Shown: piece by piece, positions 17,897 to 27,461 of the stretch
How the letters are laid out: each line of letters begins with the position of its first letter
How positions within the stretch are numbered: position 1 is the stretch's first letter
Assembly (NCBI RefSeq): GCF_020514095.1
Contig: NZ_VTKY01000009.1
Coordinates: 1-56,884 of the forward strand
Reading direction: 5' to 3'
Length of the DNA: 56,884 nt
DNA from: Synechococcus sp. MU1643
GTDB lineage: Bacteria > Cyanobacteriota > Cyanobacteriia > PCC-6307 > Cyanobiaceae
Notes under the pieces: generated by a model
Told to the model about the DNA's origin: nothing
What the model saw: only the letters and a program-made list of their open reading frames with translations
Database searches by the model: none
Translations under genes and position numbers: made by a program

Positions 17897-18238
17897 ATGG
17901 CAGACGACACGATCTTCGGGAAGATCCTTCGTGGCGAGATCCCGTGTGATGAGGTCTACAGCGATAAGCAGTGCCTGGCCTTTCGCGATGTCGCCCCCCA
18001 AGCTCCGGTGCATTTGCTGGTGATTCCCCGCAAGCCGATCGAGAGCCTGCGTTCCGCTGCTGCTGAGGATGCGGCCTTGCTGGGCCATCTGTTGCTGGTG
18101 GCTACGCGCGTGGCCAAACAGCAGGGGCTGAATGATTTCCGCACGGTGGTCAACAGTGGCGCAGGTGCTGGTCAGACGGTGTTTCACCTCCATGTGCACG
18201 TGATCGGTGGGCGTCCTCTGGCATGGCCTCCCGGTTGA
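17897..18238 (+). CDS. HIT-family nucleotide hydrolase
   Basis: The 113-residue product is a histidine-triad protein of the HINT branch, which hydrolyses nucleoside phosphoramidates. 'IFGKILRGEIPCDEVY' opens the fold and the catalytic triad motif HLHVHVIGGR lies near the C-terminus. The ATG at 17897 is preferred over longer starts because the family begins there. The neighbouring ABC transporter follows about 55 bases later on the same strand. Confidence 0.93.
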   Translation: MADDTIFGKILRGEIPCDEVYSDKQCLAFRDVAPQAPVHLLVIPRKPIESLRSAAAEDAALLGHLLLVATRVAKQQGLNDFRTVVNSGAGAGQTVFHLHVHVIGGRPLAWPPG

Positions 18239-18293
18239 TGTCAGCGGCGAAGCGGCGCGGCGACAGCCAGACTGAGCACAGTTCAGTAGTGGC

Positions 18294-20270
18294 ATGACCC
18301 ACCAGCTTCAGAACCTGCGCAATCAGGCCGCCAAGCTGCGTCGGCTTTCGCAGCCCTACTTCTTTCCTTACACCGAAGACAACGGTTGGCAGTTCTTAGG
18401 ACTGCTGGTGAGCCTGCTCTTCTGTGTGGCCGGGATCGTGCTGTTCCTGGTCACCGGGTTGATGAACGGCCTGTCGTGGCTGTTGCCGGAGTTGACCGGC
18501 CAGTACCTCGGTGGTGTCCAGTCCTCCCTGGCCATGCTCTGGTCCCGTGGATGGGGGGCGGGGATTAGTGCCCTGTTCGTCCTGGGGGCTGTGGTCTTCG
18601 CTTCCGTGCGGGGCCAACTCAGGCATCGCCGCTGGCTGCCTTGGCTGTTTCTCGGTCTGATCATCCTGATGCTGTTGAGCGTGAACGGCATCAATGCCGG
18701 CATCACATTCATCGCCAGGGATCTGACGAATGCGCTGATTTCCAAAGACGGCGATGCGTCGTATCGCAACCTCTGGATCTATGGCGCCTGTTTTGCGGTC
18801 GCGCTGCCGATTCGCAGCCTGCAGTTTTATTTCACCCAGAAACTGGGGCTGTTCTGGCGGGAATGGTTGTCGCTGAGCCTGGTGGACGACTACCTGCGGG
18901 ATAGGGCCTATTACGTGCTCAATCCCAATGATGAAGCGGCCACCAATGTTGATAACCCTGATCAGCGCATTTCCGAGGATGTTCGTGATTTCACGGCTCA
19001 GGCCCTGGGATTCGCGCTGAATATCTTTGACTCGATCCTCACCTTTTCCCTCAACATCCTCATCCTCTACTCGGTGAGTGATGGGCTTACCTTCGCGCTT
19101 CTGGCCTATGCATCGGCAGTGTCCGTTCTGATGATTGTGGCTGGCCGCAAGTTGGTGCGGTTGAACAATTTCCAGCTGCGTTTTGAAGCGGATTACCGCT
19201 ATGGCCTTGTGCGGGTGCGTGACAACGCCGAATCGATTGCCTTCTATGCCGGAGAGCAGCAGGAATCCAAGGAGGTGACGCGTCGCCTAGCCACCGTCGT
19301 TGAGAATTTCAATCTGCTCATTGTCTGGGAGGTGCTGTTGCGGGTGCTGCAGCGCTCAAGCATCTACGCCAGCAATTTCATACCTTATCTGATCCTTGCA
19401 GCACCGATTCTTGCCGGTGAAATGGATTACGGCGGCTTCGCTCAGGCGAACGTTGCTTACAACCTGGTTGAGGGATCGTTGTTTTTCATCATCTACAACA
19501 TCGAAGCCTTGGCTCGTTTTTCGGCATCGATCAACCGGCTTGAAGGTTTTCAATCGAACATCTCCAATCTGGATCGCGAGGAGTGGAGTGATTACGTGCC
19601 GCGGATCCTGCCATCCGAACACCTTGCGCTTCAGGGGGTGACGGTCAAAACACCACGCACTGACAACGTGCTGGTTCGTGACCTCAGTTTTTCACTGGAC
19701 AGCGCCGAGGGGCTACTGGTGGTGGGCCCCTCAGGCTGCGGCAAAACCTCACTGCTGCGGGTGGTAAGTGGTCTTTGGGGCTCGCCGACGGGCACCGTCT
19801 ATTCCCCGGGGCAGGGAGACCTGTTGTTCATACCCCAAAAGCCCTACATGGCGTTGGGATCCCTGCGTGAGCAGCTTTGTTATCCCCTCGATCAGGCCCG
19901 TTTCAGCGATGAGCAGCTTCGGGCTGTTTTGGATCAGGTGATGCTGGGCAAATTGCTGCAGCGTTATCCCGACTTCGACATCAAGCAGGACTGGCCACGG
20001 CTGCTCTCTCTGGGTGAACAGCAGCGTCTGGCTTTTGCGCGGTTGCTGCTCAATTCGCCCAAGGTCGTGGTGCTGGATGAAGCCACCAGTGCACTGGATG
20101 TCGAGACCGAATCCCGCCTTTATTCCCTGTTGCGAGACCGGGAGGTGGCCTTCATCAGCGTGGGTCACCGGCCAACCCTGAAGGACTTCCATGACACTGT
20201 TCTCGAGCTCAGCGGCGATCTCGACTGGCGGCTGATCCCGGCGACCAGCTATGACTTCGGGCGTTCCTGA
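18294..20270 (+). CDS. ABC transporter, permease-ATPase fusion of the SbmA/BacA-like family
   Basis: A 658-residue half-transporter in the inner membrane. Residues 1-400 carry about six membrane helices of the ABC_membrane_2 type, including 'NPDQRISEDVRDF'. The ATPase follows with Walker A GPSGCGKTS, signature LSLGEQQR and Walker B VVVLDEATSALD. Relatives include SbmA, BacA and cobalamin-import (BacA-like) proteins; the substrate here cannot be read from sequence. The hli gene starts nine bases after its stop. Confidence 0.9.
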   Translation: MTHQLQNLRNQAAKLRRLSQPYFFPYTEDNGWQFLGLLVSLLFCVAGIVLFLVTGLMNGLSWLLPELTGQYLGGVQSSLAMLWSRGWGAGISALFVLGAVVFASVRGQLRHRRWLPWLFLGLIILMLLSVNGINAGITFIARDLTNALISKDGDASYRNLWIYGACFAVALPIRSLQFYFTQKLGLFWREWLSLSLVDDYLRDRAYYVLNPNDEAATNVDNPDQRISEDVRDFTAQALGFALNIFDSILTFSLNILILYSVSDGLTFALLAYASAVSVLMIVAGRKLVRLNNFQLRFEADYRYGLVRVRDNAESIAFYAGEQQESKEVTRRLATVVENFNLLIVWEVLLRVLQRSSIYASNFIPYLILAAPILAGEMDYGGFAQANVAYNLVEGSLFFIIYNIEALARFSASINRLEGFQSNISNLDREEWSDYVPRILPSEHLALQGVTVKTPRTDNVLVRDLSFSLDSAEGLLVVGPSGCGKTSLLRVVSGLWGSPTGTVYSPGQGDLLFIPQKPYMALGSLREQLCYPLDQARFSDEQLRAVLDQVMLGKLLQRYPDFDIKQDWPRLLSLGEQQRLAFARLLLNSPKVVVLDEATSALDVETESRLYSLLRDREVAFISVGHRPTLKDFHDTVLELSGDLDWRLIPATSYDFGRS

Positions 20271-20279
20271 ACCGGCCGG

Positions 20280-20480
20280 ATGACCTCCACCAGCGAGACC
20301 CCTGACACCACGTCCGTTCCGGAGACGTCAGCCACCACCAACGATGTGCCTGCCTTCGGCTGGAGTGGCTATGCCGAGCGGGTGAATGGCCGCTTCGCCA
20401 TGGTGGGTTTTGTGGCTGTGCTGATCATCGAGGCCCTCAGCGGCGACACGTTTCTGCATTGGGCGGGTCTGCTTCCCTGA
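20280..20480 (+). CDS. High-light-inducible protein (Hli/Scp)
   Basis: A 66-residue single-helix chlorophyll-binding protein of the thylakoid. The Thr/Pro-rich N-terminus leads into 'YAERVNGRFAMVGFVAVLIIEALSG', which holds the E-x-x-N-x-R chlorophyll-binding motif of the light-harvesting-like superfamily. Such proteins protect photosystem assembly under high light. Its position directly behind the ABC transporter suggests co-transcription. Confidence 0.93.
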   Translation: MTSTSETPDTTSVPETSATTNDVPAFGWSGYAERVNGRFAMVGFVAVLIIEALSGDTFLHWAGLLP

Positions 20481-20957
20481 TCAGGGCAGGCGGATCAGAT
20501 CCACATCCCAGCGGCCGTTCCGGCTTACCTGCACCGCCAATCGCCGGCCTGAGCCGTCCAGGCTGACGCTGCGGGGCACACCTGGCGGATCCAGGGGAAG
20601 CCGTTGCGTCGCCCCAACGTTGCGCCGGTAGAGCACCAGTTCGGTGCGGTCTTCCCGCTGCTGGACCACGGCCAAGCGTTGCCCATCGGCACTGACGCTG
20701 ACGCTGATCGGTTGGGCATCCGCACGGTTGAGGCCCGGCAGTGGGACAGGGTTGCGACTGCTTAGGTCGATCAGTTCGACCCGCTCACGTCCATTGCGTT
20801 GGCCCAGGCTGGCCAGCCAGCGTCCCCCCAGAGATGGATCCCGCCGGCTGTTCACCGATTGACGCAGCATGCCGTTTAGGTCGGGCCGGGGGGTGGGCCT
20901 GGGGCTGCTGCACCCGGTCATCAGCATCAGGCTGAAAAGCAGAGCGATGTGGATCAT
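20481..20957 (-). CDS. Lipoprotein with TolB-like repeats, downstream copy
   Basis: The 158-residue product begins with a lipoprotein signal ending in the lipobox LMTGC. The rest is made of short beta-propeller-like motifs ('VSVSADGQRLAVVQQREDRTEL', 'LDGSGRRLAVQVSRNGRWDV'), as in TolB or WD40-like blades. It overlaps the start region of its upstream neighbour by four bases. The two proteins look like tandem paralogues and probably act together in the periplasm; the role is unknown. Confidence 0.75.
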   Translation of the reverse strand: MIHIALLFSLMLMTGCSSPRPTPRPDLNGMLRQSVNSRRDPSLGGRWLASLGQRNGRERVELIDLSSRNPVPLPGLNRADAQPISVSVSADGQRLAVVQQREDRTELVLYRRNVGATQRLPLDPPGVPRSVSLDGSGRRLAVQVSRNGRWDVDLIRLP

Positions 20958-21484
20958 GGCTCTGACGACAACGCCGGTGTGGAGAGGCTCTGCCCCGGCG
21001 GACGGTCCGGTTCGAGCAGATCACTCAGATCCAGCAGTTCCACGCGCCACCGGCCCTGATCCGTCACCTGGAGGGCGATTTGCTGTCCATCTGGCGCCAG
21101 GCTGAGCTGCACCGGGTCTCGGCCCCCCGGGAGGGGCAGGGGATGCATCCGGCCATTTAGACGATCGGTCACCACCGCGAGTCGGCGTCGCCCCCGCTGG
21201 GTGATCGCTGCCAGGTAGCGGCCGTTCCAGCTCAAAGAAGGGGAGCTGTGGGGCTGATGTCGGCTCAGCTGAGGAACAGACACAACTGATCTGTCGCTCA
21301 GACGCCGCAGCTGCACCGTAGGTCTGCCGCCGCGATCGCTGATGACCGCCAGCCACTCACCACTGCCACTCAGGGCTGGTGCTTGCTGACTGGTTGCGAG
21401 TAACGCACCACCGGCCCGTTCACGGCGACCGTTGCAGCCCGCCAGCACCACACTGGCGAGCAGGATCAGCAGCGGGCGAGGCAA
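20954..21484 (-). CDS. Lipoprotein with TolB-like repeats, upstream copy
   Basis: The 176-residue product has a lipoprotein signal with lipobox VLAGC and three propeller-type segments ('LSGSGEWLAVISDRGGRPTVQL', 'LSWNGRYLAAITQRGRRRLAVV', 'LAPDGQQIALQVTDQGRWRVEL'). The last segment closely matches the end of the downstream gene. The 4-base overlap with that gene points to translational coupling. Confidence 0.75.
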   Translation of the reverse strand: MPRPLLILLASVVLAGCNGRRERAGGALLATSQQAPALSGSGEWLAVISDRGGRPTVQLRRLSDRSVVSVPQLSRHQPHSSPSLSWNGRYLAAITQRGRRRLAVVTDRLNGRMHPLPLPGGRDPVQLSLAPDGQQIALQVTDQGRWRVELLDLSDLLEPDRPPGQSLSTPALSSEP

Positions 21485-21489
21485 CTTGC

Positions 21490-22422
21490 TCAGTCGTCGA
21501 AGCGGGAGCTGTTGTCCCGCGGTCTGCCGGACGAGGGCCGTGAGCTGCGGGGGGGTTGGCGATTACTGCTGGGCCGGTTCGAAGCCAGTGGCGGTTCCGC
21601 GGATCGTCTGGAGTCACTCGCGGCACCCGCATTGGCGCTGGGGCGGCCCCGGTTCGGTGCCGCACTGCTCGGCGCTGAAATGCGGCTGGGGGCGAAGGCG
21701 GCATCTTCTGCTCCTGAGGGAGCGGGTTCGCCGGAAGGACGCTCAGGGCGCCCTATCGGACGGCTGCCGCGGCGTTGTTCGTCTCGATCCGTCCTTCTGG
21801 AGCCAAAGTCGGGGCGTCGTTCATCCCTGGCTTCGCCGGCGCGGAAGCGAGCCATGCGGCGGGAGCGTTCATCGTTTTGCTCCCAGCCGGAATCGCCTTG
21901 ATCAGGTCCTGCGGAGCGACGGCTGGCGGCTTCCTCAGGAATGGCGGCACGGCTGGCGCGACGCGGCCGGTAGAACTCTTCTTCGGGCCGGTCTTCGGCG
22001 TCATCGTCGCGGCCGGAGAAGCGGCGTCGCACTGGTTGGGGTTCATCAAAACGGTCGTAACCGCCGTCTTCCCAACCGCCTCGGAGACCCCCTGGGCCTC
22101 CGCCACGGGCCGGTGCCGGTTCGTCATCGAAATAGGCGGAGCGCCGTGCCTGCTCCGTGGCGACGCCGCGCAGGCGCACGCTTTCATAGGCGAAGAACAC
22201 GGTGGTTCCCGCCAAAAGGAACTGGCCGAACTGGAGAATTGGGTCGAGGCGCCAGCCCTGGAAGAACAGGATGCCGCCGCAGAGCAGCCCGATGGCTGCA
22301 AAGAAGACGTCGTAGTCCCGAGCCAGGGCGGGCTTGAACGATCGCATGAAATAGAGCAGAGCGCCGCCGACGGCCAAAACGATGCCGACGATGCTGGCCC
22401 AATTGAGACTGGCGTTAACCAA
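21490..22422 (-). CDS. ycf66: Ycf66 family protein
   Basis: Residues 1-75 hold three closely spaced membrane helices ('IVGIVLAVGGALLYFMRSF', 'FFAAIGLLCGGILFFQGWRLDP', 'FGQFLLAGTTVFFAYESVRLRG') that define Ycf66, a protein of cyanobacteria and some plastids with unknown function. The remaining two thirds are very rich in Arg, Asp, Ser and Pro and probably disordered. The gene lies five bases upstream of the lipoprotein pair on the same strand. Confidence 0.85.
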   Translation of the reverse strand: MVNASLNWASIVGIVLAVGGALLYFMRSFKPALARDYDVFFAAIGLLCGGILFFQGWRLDPILQFGQFLLAGTTVFFAYESVRLRGVATEQARRSAYFDDEPAPARGGGPGGLRGGWEDGGYDRFDEPQPVRRRFSGRDDDAEDRPEEEFYRPRRASRAAIPEEAASRRSAGPDQGDSGWEQNDERSRRMARFRAGEARDERRPDFGSRRTDRDEQRRGSRPIGRPERPSGEPAPSGAEDAAFAPSRISAPSSAAPNRGRPSANAGAASDSRRSAEPPLASNRPSSNRQPPRSSRPSSGRPRDNSSRFDD

Positions 22423-22471
22423 AGCTCTGCTTCCGCTTAGGAATCAGTCTACGAGGGGCGCCAGTGGCAGA

Positions 22472-22594
22472 TCAGAGCTTGCGATCGACTTGGTCGGTCT
22501 GGCTCAGCAGGAACAGGGCAATGGAGGCAGGAATCACGACGATCACACCTCCCCAAAGGAGACTACTTAGGAAGTTGGAGAGGGAGGGGGTCAT
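22472..22594 (-). CDS. psbX: Photosystem II protein PsbX
   Basis: A 40-residue protein starting MTPSLSNFLSSLLWGGVIVV, with one membrane helix and the short charged C-terminus SQTDQVDRKL. Sequence and length are those of cyanobacterial PsbX, a small PSII subunit near the plastoquinone channel. The ORF lies between ycf66 and the divergent yggT gene. Confidence 0.9.
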   Translation of the reverse strand: MTPSLSNFLSSLLWGGVIVVIPASIALFLLSQTDQVDRKL

Positions 22595-22656
22595 GGAGTT
22601 ACTGCCGTCTGCATCAAAGCCGTGCTGATCTTAAGAAGCGATGCCGTCTTTCTACG

Positions 22657-23004
22657 ATGAGGAGACGATTTGCTTTGAGCTTTGTGACGCCGCTGCTGCT
22701 CCAGGCCCTGCCAGTTATCCACCTGTTTCTCGGCCTGCTTTTGGCTGCCTGGACCCTGGCATTCCTGCTGCGAATCGTGCTCACCTGGTATCCCCAGGTC
22801 AACCTGAATCAGGGGGCTTGGGCTGTGGTGGCTTGGCCGACGGAGCCTGTGCTAGCGGTCAGCCGCCGCGTGATCGCCCCGATCGGTGGGGTCGATGTCA
22901 CCCCGGTGATTTGGGTGGGCTTGATCAGTCTCGTGCGCGAGTTATTGGTCGGTCAGCAGGGGCTGCTCTCACAGATCCTGATGAACGCCCAGGCGGCTGC
23001 CTGA
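22657..23004 (+). CDS. YggT (Ycf19-like) membrane protein
   Basis: A 115-residue protein with two hydrophobic hairpins of the YGGT type: 'LAFLLRIVLTWYPQVNLNQG' then 'PVLAVSRRVIAPIGGVDVTPVIWVGLISLVREL'. YggT/Ycf19 proteins are implicated in membrane or thylakoid organisation and turgor responses. It is divergent from psbX and convergent with accC, whose stop lies three bases away. Confidence 0.85.
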   Translation: MRRRFALSFVTPLLLQALPVIHLFLGLLLAAWTLAFLLRIVLTWYPQVNLNQGAWAVVAWPTEPVLAVSRRVIAPIGGVDVTPVIWVGLISLVRELLVGQQGLLSQILMNAQAAA

Positions 23005-23006
23005 GC

Positions 23007-24353
23007 TCAGGGGAGCATCTCTTGTTCCACAAACTTGGTGTGCACATCGCCGTTGATGAACTCCGGCCGATCCAGCATCTCCAGGTGGAATTCCACTGTT
23101 GTTGGGATCCCAGTGACGGCACATTCGTTCAGGGCTCGCTTCATCCTGGTCATGGCGTGGTCGCGATCCTTGCCCCAAACGATCAGCTTTCCGATCAGCG
23201 AGTCGTAGAAGGGTGGGATGTCGTAGCCGGTGTAGACGTGGCTGTCGACGCGCACACCCGGCCCGCCGGGGGGCAGCCATCCGGTGATGCGTCCGGGGGC
23301 GGGACGGAAGTTATGGCGTGCATCCTCAGCATTGATCCGGCATTCGATCGCATGGCCGGTGAGTTGGATCTCCTCCTGGCGCACGCTGATGGGTTCGCCA
23401 CCGGCGATGCGCAACTGCTCAGCGATCAGATCCACACCCGTGACCATTTCGGTCACCGGGTGCTCCACCTGGATCCGGGTGTTCATCTCCATGAAATAGA
23501 AGCCCCCGCTGTGGTCCAGTAGGAATTCCACCGTTCCGGCGCCCTCGTAATTGATGCTTTGGGCAGCAGCTACGGCGGCTTCGCCCATGCGGCGGCGCAA
23601 CTCGGGATCCAGGGCGGGGCTTGGGGCCTCCTCAAGCAGTTTCTGGTGACGGCGCTGAATCGAGCAGTCCCGCTCGCCAAGGTGCACCACGTTGCCCTGG
23701 CGGTCGGCCAATACCTGCACTTCCACGTGGCGCGGCCGATCGATGAATTTCTCCATGTACAAGCCGGGGTTGCCGAAGGCGGCTTCCGCTTCACCCTGGG
23801 CTGCTTTGTAGAGGCTTTCCAGCTGACTGGCGTCTGGAACAAGGCGCATGCCGCGACCGCCGCCGCCGGCGGTGGCCTTGATCATCACGGGATAGCCCAT
23901 CTCTTCGGCCAGTGCGGCCGCCTGGTTTGTGCTGCTGAGCAGACCTGCACTGCCAGGGACCGTGGGAACCCCCACCGACTCCATGGTCGATTTCGCGGTC
24001 GACTTGTCCCCCATCGAGCGAATCGCTTGGGGGGACGGTCCAACGAAGGTGAGGCCATGATCACGGCACATCTCGGCGAACTTGTCGTTCTCCGCCAAAA
24101 AGCCGTAACCGGGGTGGATGGCGTCAGCACCGCGGGAGGTTGCGGCCGCCAGGATGTTGGGAATGTTGAGGTAGCTCTTGCTGCTCAGGGCTTCGCCTAC
24201 GCAGACCGCTTCATCTGCGAGCTGCACATGCAGAGCGTCTTTATCAACCGAGCTGTAAACCGCCACGGTGGCAATGCCGAGCTCGCGGCAGCTTCGAATG
24301 ATTCTGAGGGCAATCTCGCCGCGGTTGGCGATCAGCACTTTGCCGATGGGCAT
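23007..24353 (-). CDS. accC: Acetyl-CoA carboxylase, biotin carboxylase subunit
   Basis: AccC carboxylates biotin on AccB with ATP and bicarbonate, the first step of fatty-acid synthesis. The 448-residue enzyme is complete: '[21 protein letters not shown]' at the N-terminus, ATP-grasp loop '[12 protein letters not shown]', '[14 protein letters not shown]', and active-site '[17 protein letters not shown]'. It is a stand-alone gene, as usual in cyanobacteria. Confidence 0.97.
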   Translation of the reverse strand: MPIGKVLIANRGEIALRIIRSCRELGIATVAVYSSVDKDALHVQLADEAVCVGEALSSKSYLNIPNILAAATSRGADAIHPGYGFLAENDKFAEMCRDHGLTFVGPSPQAIRSMGDKSTAKSTMESVGVPTVPGSAGLLSSTNQAAALAEEMGYPVMIKATAGGGGRGMRLVPDASQLESLYKAAQGEAEAAFGNPGLYMEKFIDRPRHVEVQVLADRQGNVVHLGERDCSIQRRHQKLLEEAPSPALDPELRRRMGEAAVAAAQSINYEGAGTVEFLLDHSGGFYFMEMNTRIQVEHPVTEMVTGVDLIAEQLRIAGGEPISVRQEEIQLTGHAIECRINAEDARHNFRPAPGRITGWLPPGGPGVRVDSHVYTGYDIPPFYDSLIGKLIVWGKDRDHAMTRMKRALNECAVTGIPTTVEFHLEMLDRPEFINGDVHTKFVEQEMLP

Positions 24354-24472
24354 CCCGCAGCATGTTCAGGCCTGAGGCCGGATCGTATCAGCGCAGACCG
24401 AAGATGCCGAGAGCGAAGACCCCGCCCGGTATGATCTGACCTCGACAACACCCGAGTGGTGAAGTCGACCAC

Positions 24473-24554
24473 GCGGATGTGGTGGAATTGGTAGACACGC
24501 ACGTTTGAGGGGCGTGTGGCTTCGGCCTTGCGAGTTCAAGTCTCGCCATCCGCA
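24473..24554 (+). tRNA. tRNA-Leu (anticodon GAG)
   Basis: The acceptor stem pairs GCGGATG (24473-24479) with CATCCGC (24547-24553), followed by discriminator A. The anticodon stem CACGT/GCGTG frames the loop TTGAGGG, giving anticodon GAG. A long variable arm with stem GGC/GCC and a normal T arm (GCGAG TTCAAGT CTCGC) confirm a class II leucine tRNA. CCA is not encoded. Confidence 0.95.
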
Positions 24555-24564
24555 TTTTTTTTCT

Positions 24565-25848
24565 TTGGCCCGTCCCCGCGCAGCAGAACCAGGACCGGCC
24601 GTTGTTCTCGTTTCGAACGGTCCCGGTGAGCTGACCACCTGGGTACGACCCCTGGCCGAACGGCTGCACGCCAGCGTTCGCTTGCGTCCTCGGTCTTCGA
24701 GCGCACCAGCGTCCCTGCACTTGGTGTTGGTGCCCTGTCCCAATGCCACCGGCCAGGAGCGCGCGGCGGCGGAGCCTTGGGGCTTGTTTGAGCGCATCGT
24801 GCCGGCAGGACGCTTCTGGTCGCTGCTGTTGCGTCCCCAGCGCTACGGCCCATGGCCGCAGAAGGGTGTGGTGGTTTTCCTGGGCGGAGATCAGTTCTGG
24901 ACTGTCCTGCTCTCGGCCCGTCTCGGCTACCGCCACATCACCTATGCCGAGTGGGTGGCGCGTTGGCCGGGCTGGAACGATCGGATTGCGGCGATGTCGG
25001 ACGCGGTGCGGCGCCAGCTGCCGGTCCGTTACCAGCCCCGATGCCGCGTTGTAGGCGATCTGATGGCGGATCTGTCGTCCTTCGCCCGCCGCGAGGATCC
25101 CCTCCCTGAGGGCCGGTGGGTGGCCCTGCTGCCGGGATCCAAGTCGGCCAAGTTGAGCGTTGGTATGCCCTTTTTGCTAGACACCGCGGATCGTCTGGCT
25201 CGGTTGCAACCCGGATGCCGCTTTCTGCTGCCGCTGGCTCCCACCACAAGCGTTGATGAGCTGCTGCGTTTTGCCGGCGCATCCAACCCGATTGCTGCCC
25301 CCTACAGCGCCTCTGTGGCGTCGCTTGACCGGAGTGGGTCTGTGACAGAGATCGTGACCGCGGCGGGGACCCGAATTCTTCTACTGGAGCAGCATCCGGC
25401 TCATGGCCCCTTGAGCCAGTGCGCCCTGGCCCTGACCACGGTCGGTGCCAACACGGCCGAACTCGGCGCCCTTGCGGTGCCGATGATCGTGATTGTTCCC
25501 ACCCAGCACCTGGAGGTGATGCAGGCCTGGGACGGCGGGCTGGGGCTGCTGGCGCGACTGCCGGGTCTGCGGCGTCTGATCGGAGTTCTGTTGACCCTCT
25601 GGCGTCTGCGCAACAATGGGTTTATGGCTTGGCCCAACATCAGCGCGGGCCGCGCCGTGGTGCCGGAGCGGGTGGGGGCGATCACCCCCGAGGCGATTGC
25701 GCTGGAGGCCTGCGATTGGCTGAACGCGCCCGAGCGGTTGGAGGGTCAGCGCCAGGACCTCAAGGCCTTGCGGGGAGAGCCAGGGGCTGTGGCGGCATTG
25801 GCCGCCGAGGTGAGGGGGTTGCTTCCTCGAGAGCTCAACGCTTCCTAG
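24565..25848 (+). CDS. Lipid-A-disaccharide synthase-like glycosyltransferase
   Basis: The product has the GT-B-like layout of LpxB relatives: '[21 protein letters not shown]' near the N-terminus, '[20 protein letters not shown]' in the middle and '[23 protein letters not shown]' in the nucleotide-binding half. This LpxB-like branch is widespread in cyanobacteria, including species without classical lipid A, so the acceptor is uncertain. I use the TTG at 24565. The frame remains open upstream, but that part lies in tRNA-Leu. No ATG or GTG is closer. Confidence 0.75.
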   Translation: MARPRAAEPGPAVVLVSNGPGELTTWVRPLAERLHASVRLRPRSSSAPASLHLVLVPCPNATGQERAAAEPWGLFERIVPAGRFWSLLLRPQRYGPWPQKGVVVFLGGDQFWTVLLSARLGYRHITYAEWVARWPGWNDRIAAMSDAVRRQLPVRYQPRCRVVGDLMADLSSFARREDPLPEGRWVALLPGSKSAKLSVGMPFLLDTADRLARLQPGCRFLLPLAPTTSVDELLRFAGASNPIAAPYSASVASLDRSGSVTEIVTAAGTRILLLEQHPAHGPLSQCALALTTVGANTAELGALAVPMIVIVPTQHLEVMQAWDGGLGLLARLPGLRRLIGVLLTLWRLRNNGFMAWPNISAGRAVVPERVGAITPEAIALEACDWLNAPERLEGQRQDLKALRGEPGAVAALAAEVRGLLPRELNAS

Positions 25849-25861
25849 GCTCCTCTCAACT

Positions 25862-26278
25862 ATGGTTTCGACGACCATGACCCCTTCCAATCCGGTCGAA
25901 CGCAGCGCTGAGGAGTGGAAGCAATCCCTCACGCCGGAGCAGTTCCAGGTTGCCCGCTGCGGGGGTACGGAGCGGGCATTCACCGGGGCTTACTGGAACA
26001 ATAAGGCCACGGGGATGTACCACTGCGTTTGCTGTGGTGCACCGCTGTTCAACTCTGAAGCCAAGTTCGATTCGGGCACGGGCTGGCCCAGTTTCTGGGA
26101 CGGTGTGAGTTCCCAGGCGATCACCACCAAGGAGGATTTGACCCACGGGATGGTGCGCACCGAAATCAATTGCGCTCAATGTGATGCCCATCTCGGGCAT
26201 GTCTTCCCCGATGGCCCCGCGCCCACGGGCCAGCGCTACTGCGTCAACAGCGCATCGTTGGACTTCAAGGCGTCCTGA
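25862..26278 (+). CDS. msrB: Peptide-methionine (R)-S-oxide reductase
   Basis: MsrB repairs the R form of oxidised methionine in proteins. The 138-residue product has both zinc CxxC pairs (CVCC and CAQC), the substrate motif '[12 protein letters not shown]' and the catalytic cysteine in RYCVNSASL. It starts 13 bases after the upstream gene and may share its transcript. Confidence 0.96.
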   Translation: MVSTTMTPSNPVERSAEEWKQSLTPEQFQVARCGGTERAFTGAYWNNKATGMYHCVCCGAPLFNSEAKFDSGTGWPSFWDGVSSQAITTKEDLTHGMVRTEINCAQCDAHLGHVFPDGPAPTGQRYCVNSASLDFKAS

Positions 26279-26303
26279 ACGACTTTCGGCGCCTTCGGCC
26301 CGT

Positions 26304-27389
26304 TTACCAGGGATCGTCGAGATCCTGGCTCCGGCGCTGGGGTGCTCTGTCTTCCATAGGTTCCACATCCAGGGGTTCTCCGGACTGCTGAACCGCGCGG
26401 CGGGAGGCTGGCATGGCCCGCCGCGGGGGCTGATCTTCGTAAGCAGCCTGTTCTTCGTAGGCAGGCTCCTGCTCGTAGGGCTCAGGCTCGTTGAAGGTCC
26501 GAGCCCGCTCAGCCGGCCGCTCGTCGTAGCGGGGAGGTTCGGCGTACCGCTGCTCGTTGTACCGCTGGGGCTCATCGAGGTAGCGGCGTTGCTGCATGGA
26601 CTTCTGTCGTCGGTCCTCCAGTTCCACGTATTCCAGTTCTGCATCAGCCTCAAGCCGCTCGGCTTCTGAAGCCTTGAGACGCCGTTGCTCCTGCTCTTGC
26701 GGTTGGCCAGAGGTGAGCTGGTTTTCGACGGGCACCAGGTTGACCCTGTAGCGCTCCCGCTCCTGCTCTTCCCAGCTGGGGCCACCGACCCCAAGCTTCT
26801 CCAGCACGCCGCTGTTCAACTGTTTGAGCTTGTCTTCGGCACCTTCGTAAACAATGATCCGATCCGGGCCACTGCTGACGATCTCCTCCACCGGCATTTC
26901 CCAGGTGCTCAGCACCCCTTCACCCAACAGGGGCACGCCAAGGGCTCCCATCACCAGCGTGGTGAGCTCTCCGGTTTCGATGTCAAAGGCGAAGCCGAGG
27001 ACCCGACCGAGCTGCTCGCCGGACTCGGTGATCACCTGGCAGTTGATCACCCGGCTGTAGCGCTCGGGGTTGAAGTTCTCACTCAAGGAGTCGGCGGAAT
27101 CCACCAGGATCACGTCGCCCACCTGACGGATCCGGTCTAGCGGCATCCAGCGCGGCAGCCCTGGCAGAAAACGGGTCAGTGGGTTGTCCCGCAGTCCGAC
27201 GGCGACCACTTCACGGCGGTCGATATCGACGATCACTTCACCCACCACACCCAGACGGCGGCCGGTGTCACGGGTGATCACCTGAGTACCCATCAGTTCG
27301 GAGCGCAACCAGAGGCGATCGCTGGGCACGCCAGTGGTGATGGCGTCGGTTGGGGTAGGGGTCGGGGTCAAGCGCGGGCCCTCGGCCAT
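26304..27389 (-). CDS. PRC-barrel protein with a long acidic, tyrosine-rich tail
   Basis: Two PRC-barrel domains are visible at about 30-105 ('LMGTQVITRDTGRRLGVVGEVIVDI') and 108-190 ('INCQVITESGEQLGRVLGFAFD'). PRC barrels bind partner proteins or tune their activity in photosynthetic complexes and RNA metabolism. From about residue 220 on, the chain is low complexity (E, Q, R, Y, P) and probably disordered. It is about 70 bases downstream of smc. Confidence 0.8.
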   Translation of the reverse strand: MAEGPRLTPTPTPTDAITTGVPSDRLWLRSELMGTQVITRDTGRRLGVVGEVIVDIDRREVVAVGLRDNPLTRFLPGLPRWMPLDRIRQVGDVILVDSADSLSENFNPERYSRVINCQVITESGEQLGRVLGFAFDIETGELTTLVMGALGVPLLGEGVLSTWEMPVEEIVSSGPDRIIVYEGAEDKLKQLNSGVLEKLGVGGPSWEEQERERYRVNLVPVENQLTSGQPQEQEQRRLKASEAERLEADAELEYVELEDRRQKSMQQRRYLDEPQRYNEQRYAEPPRYDERPAERARTFNEPEPYEQEPAYEEQAAYEDQPPRRAMPASRRAVQQSGEPLDVEPMEDRAPQRRSQDLDDPW

Positions 27390-27461
27390 GGACTTTCAGA
27401 TCATTGTGGCGCAGGGGTTCCGCCTGTCACGTTCAGATTGCACAGCGAAAACTTCGATCGT

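Noticed and set aside
24505-24564. Upstream extension of the LpxB-like gene
   Set aside because: It would be translated from inside tRNA-Leu, whose cloverleaf is complete.
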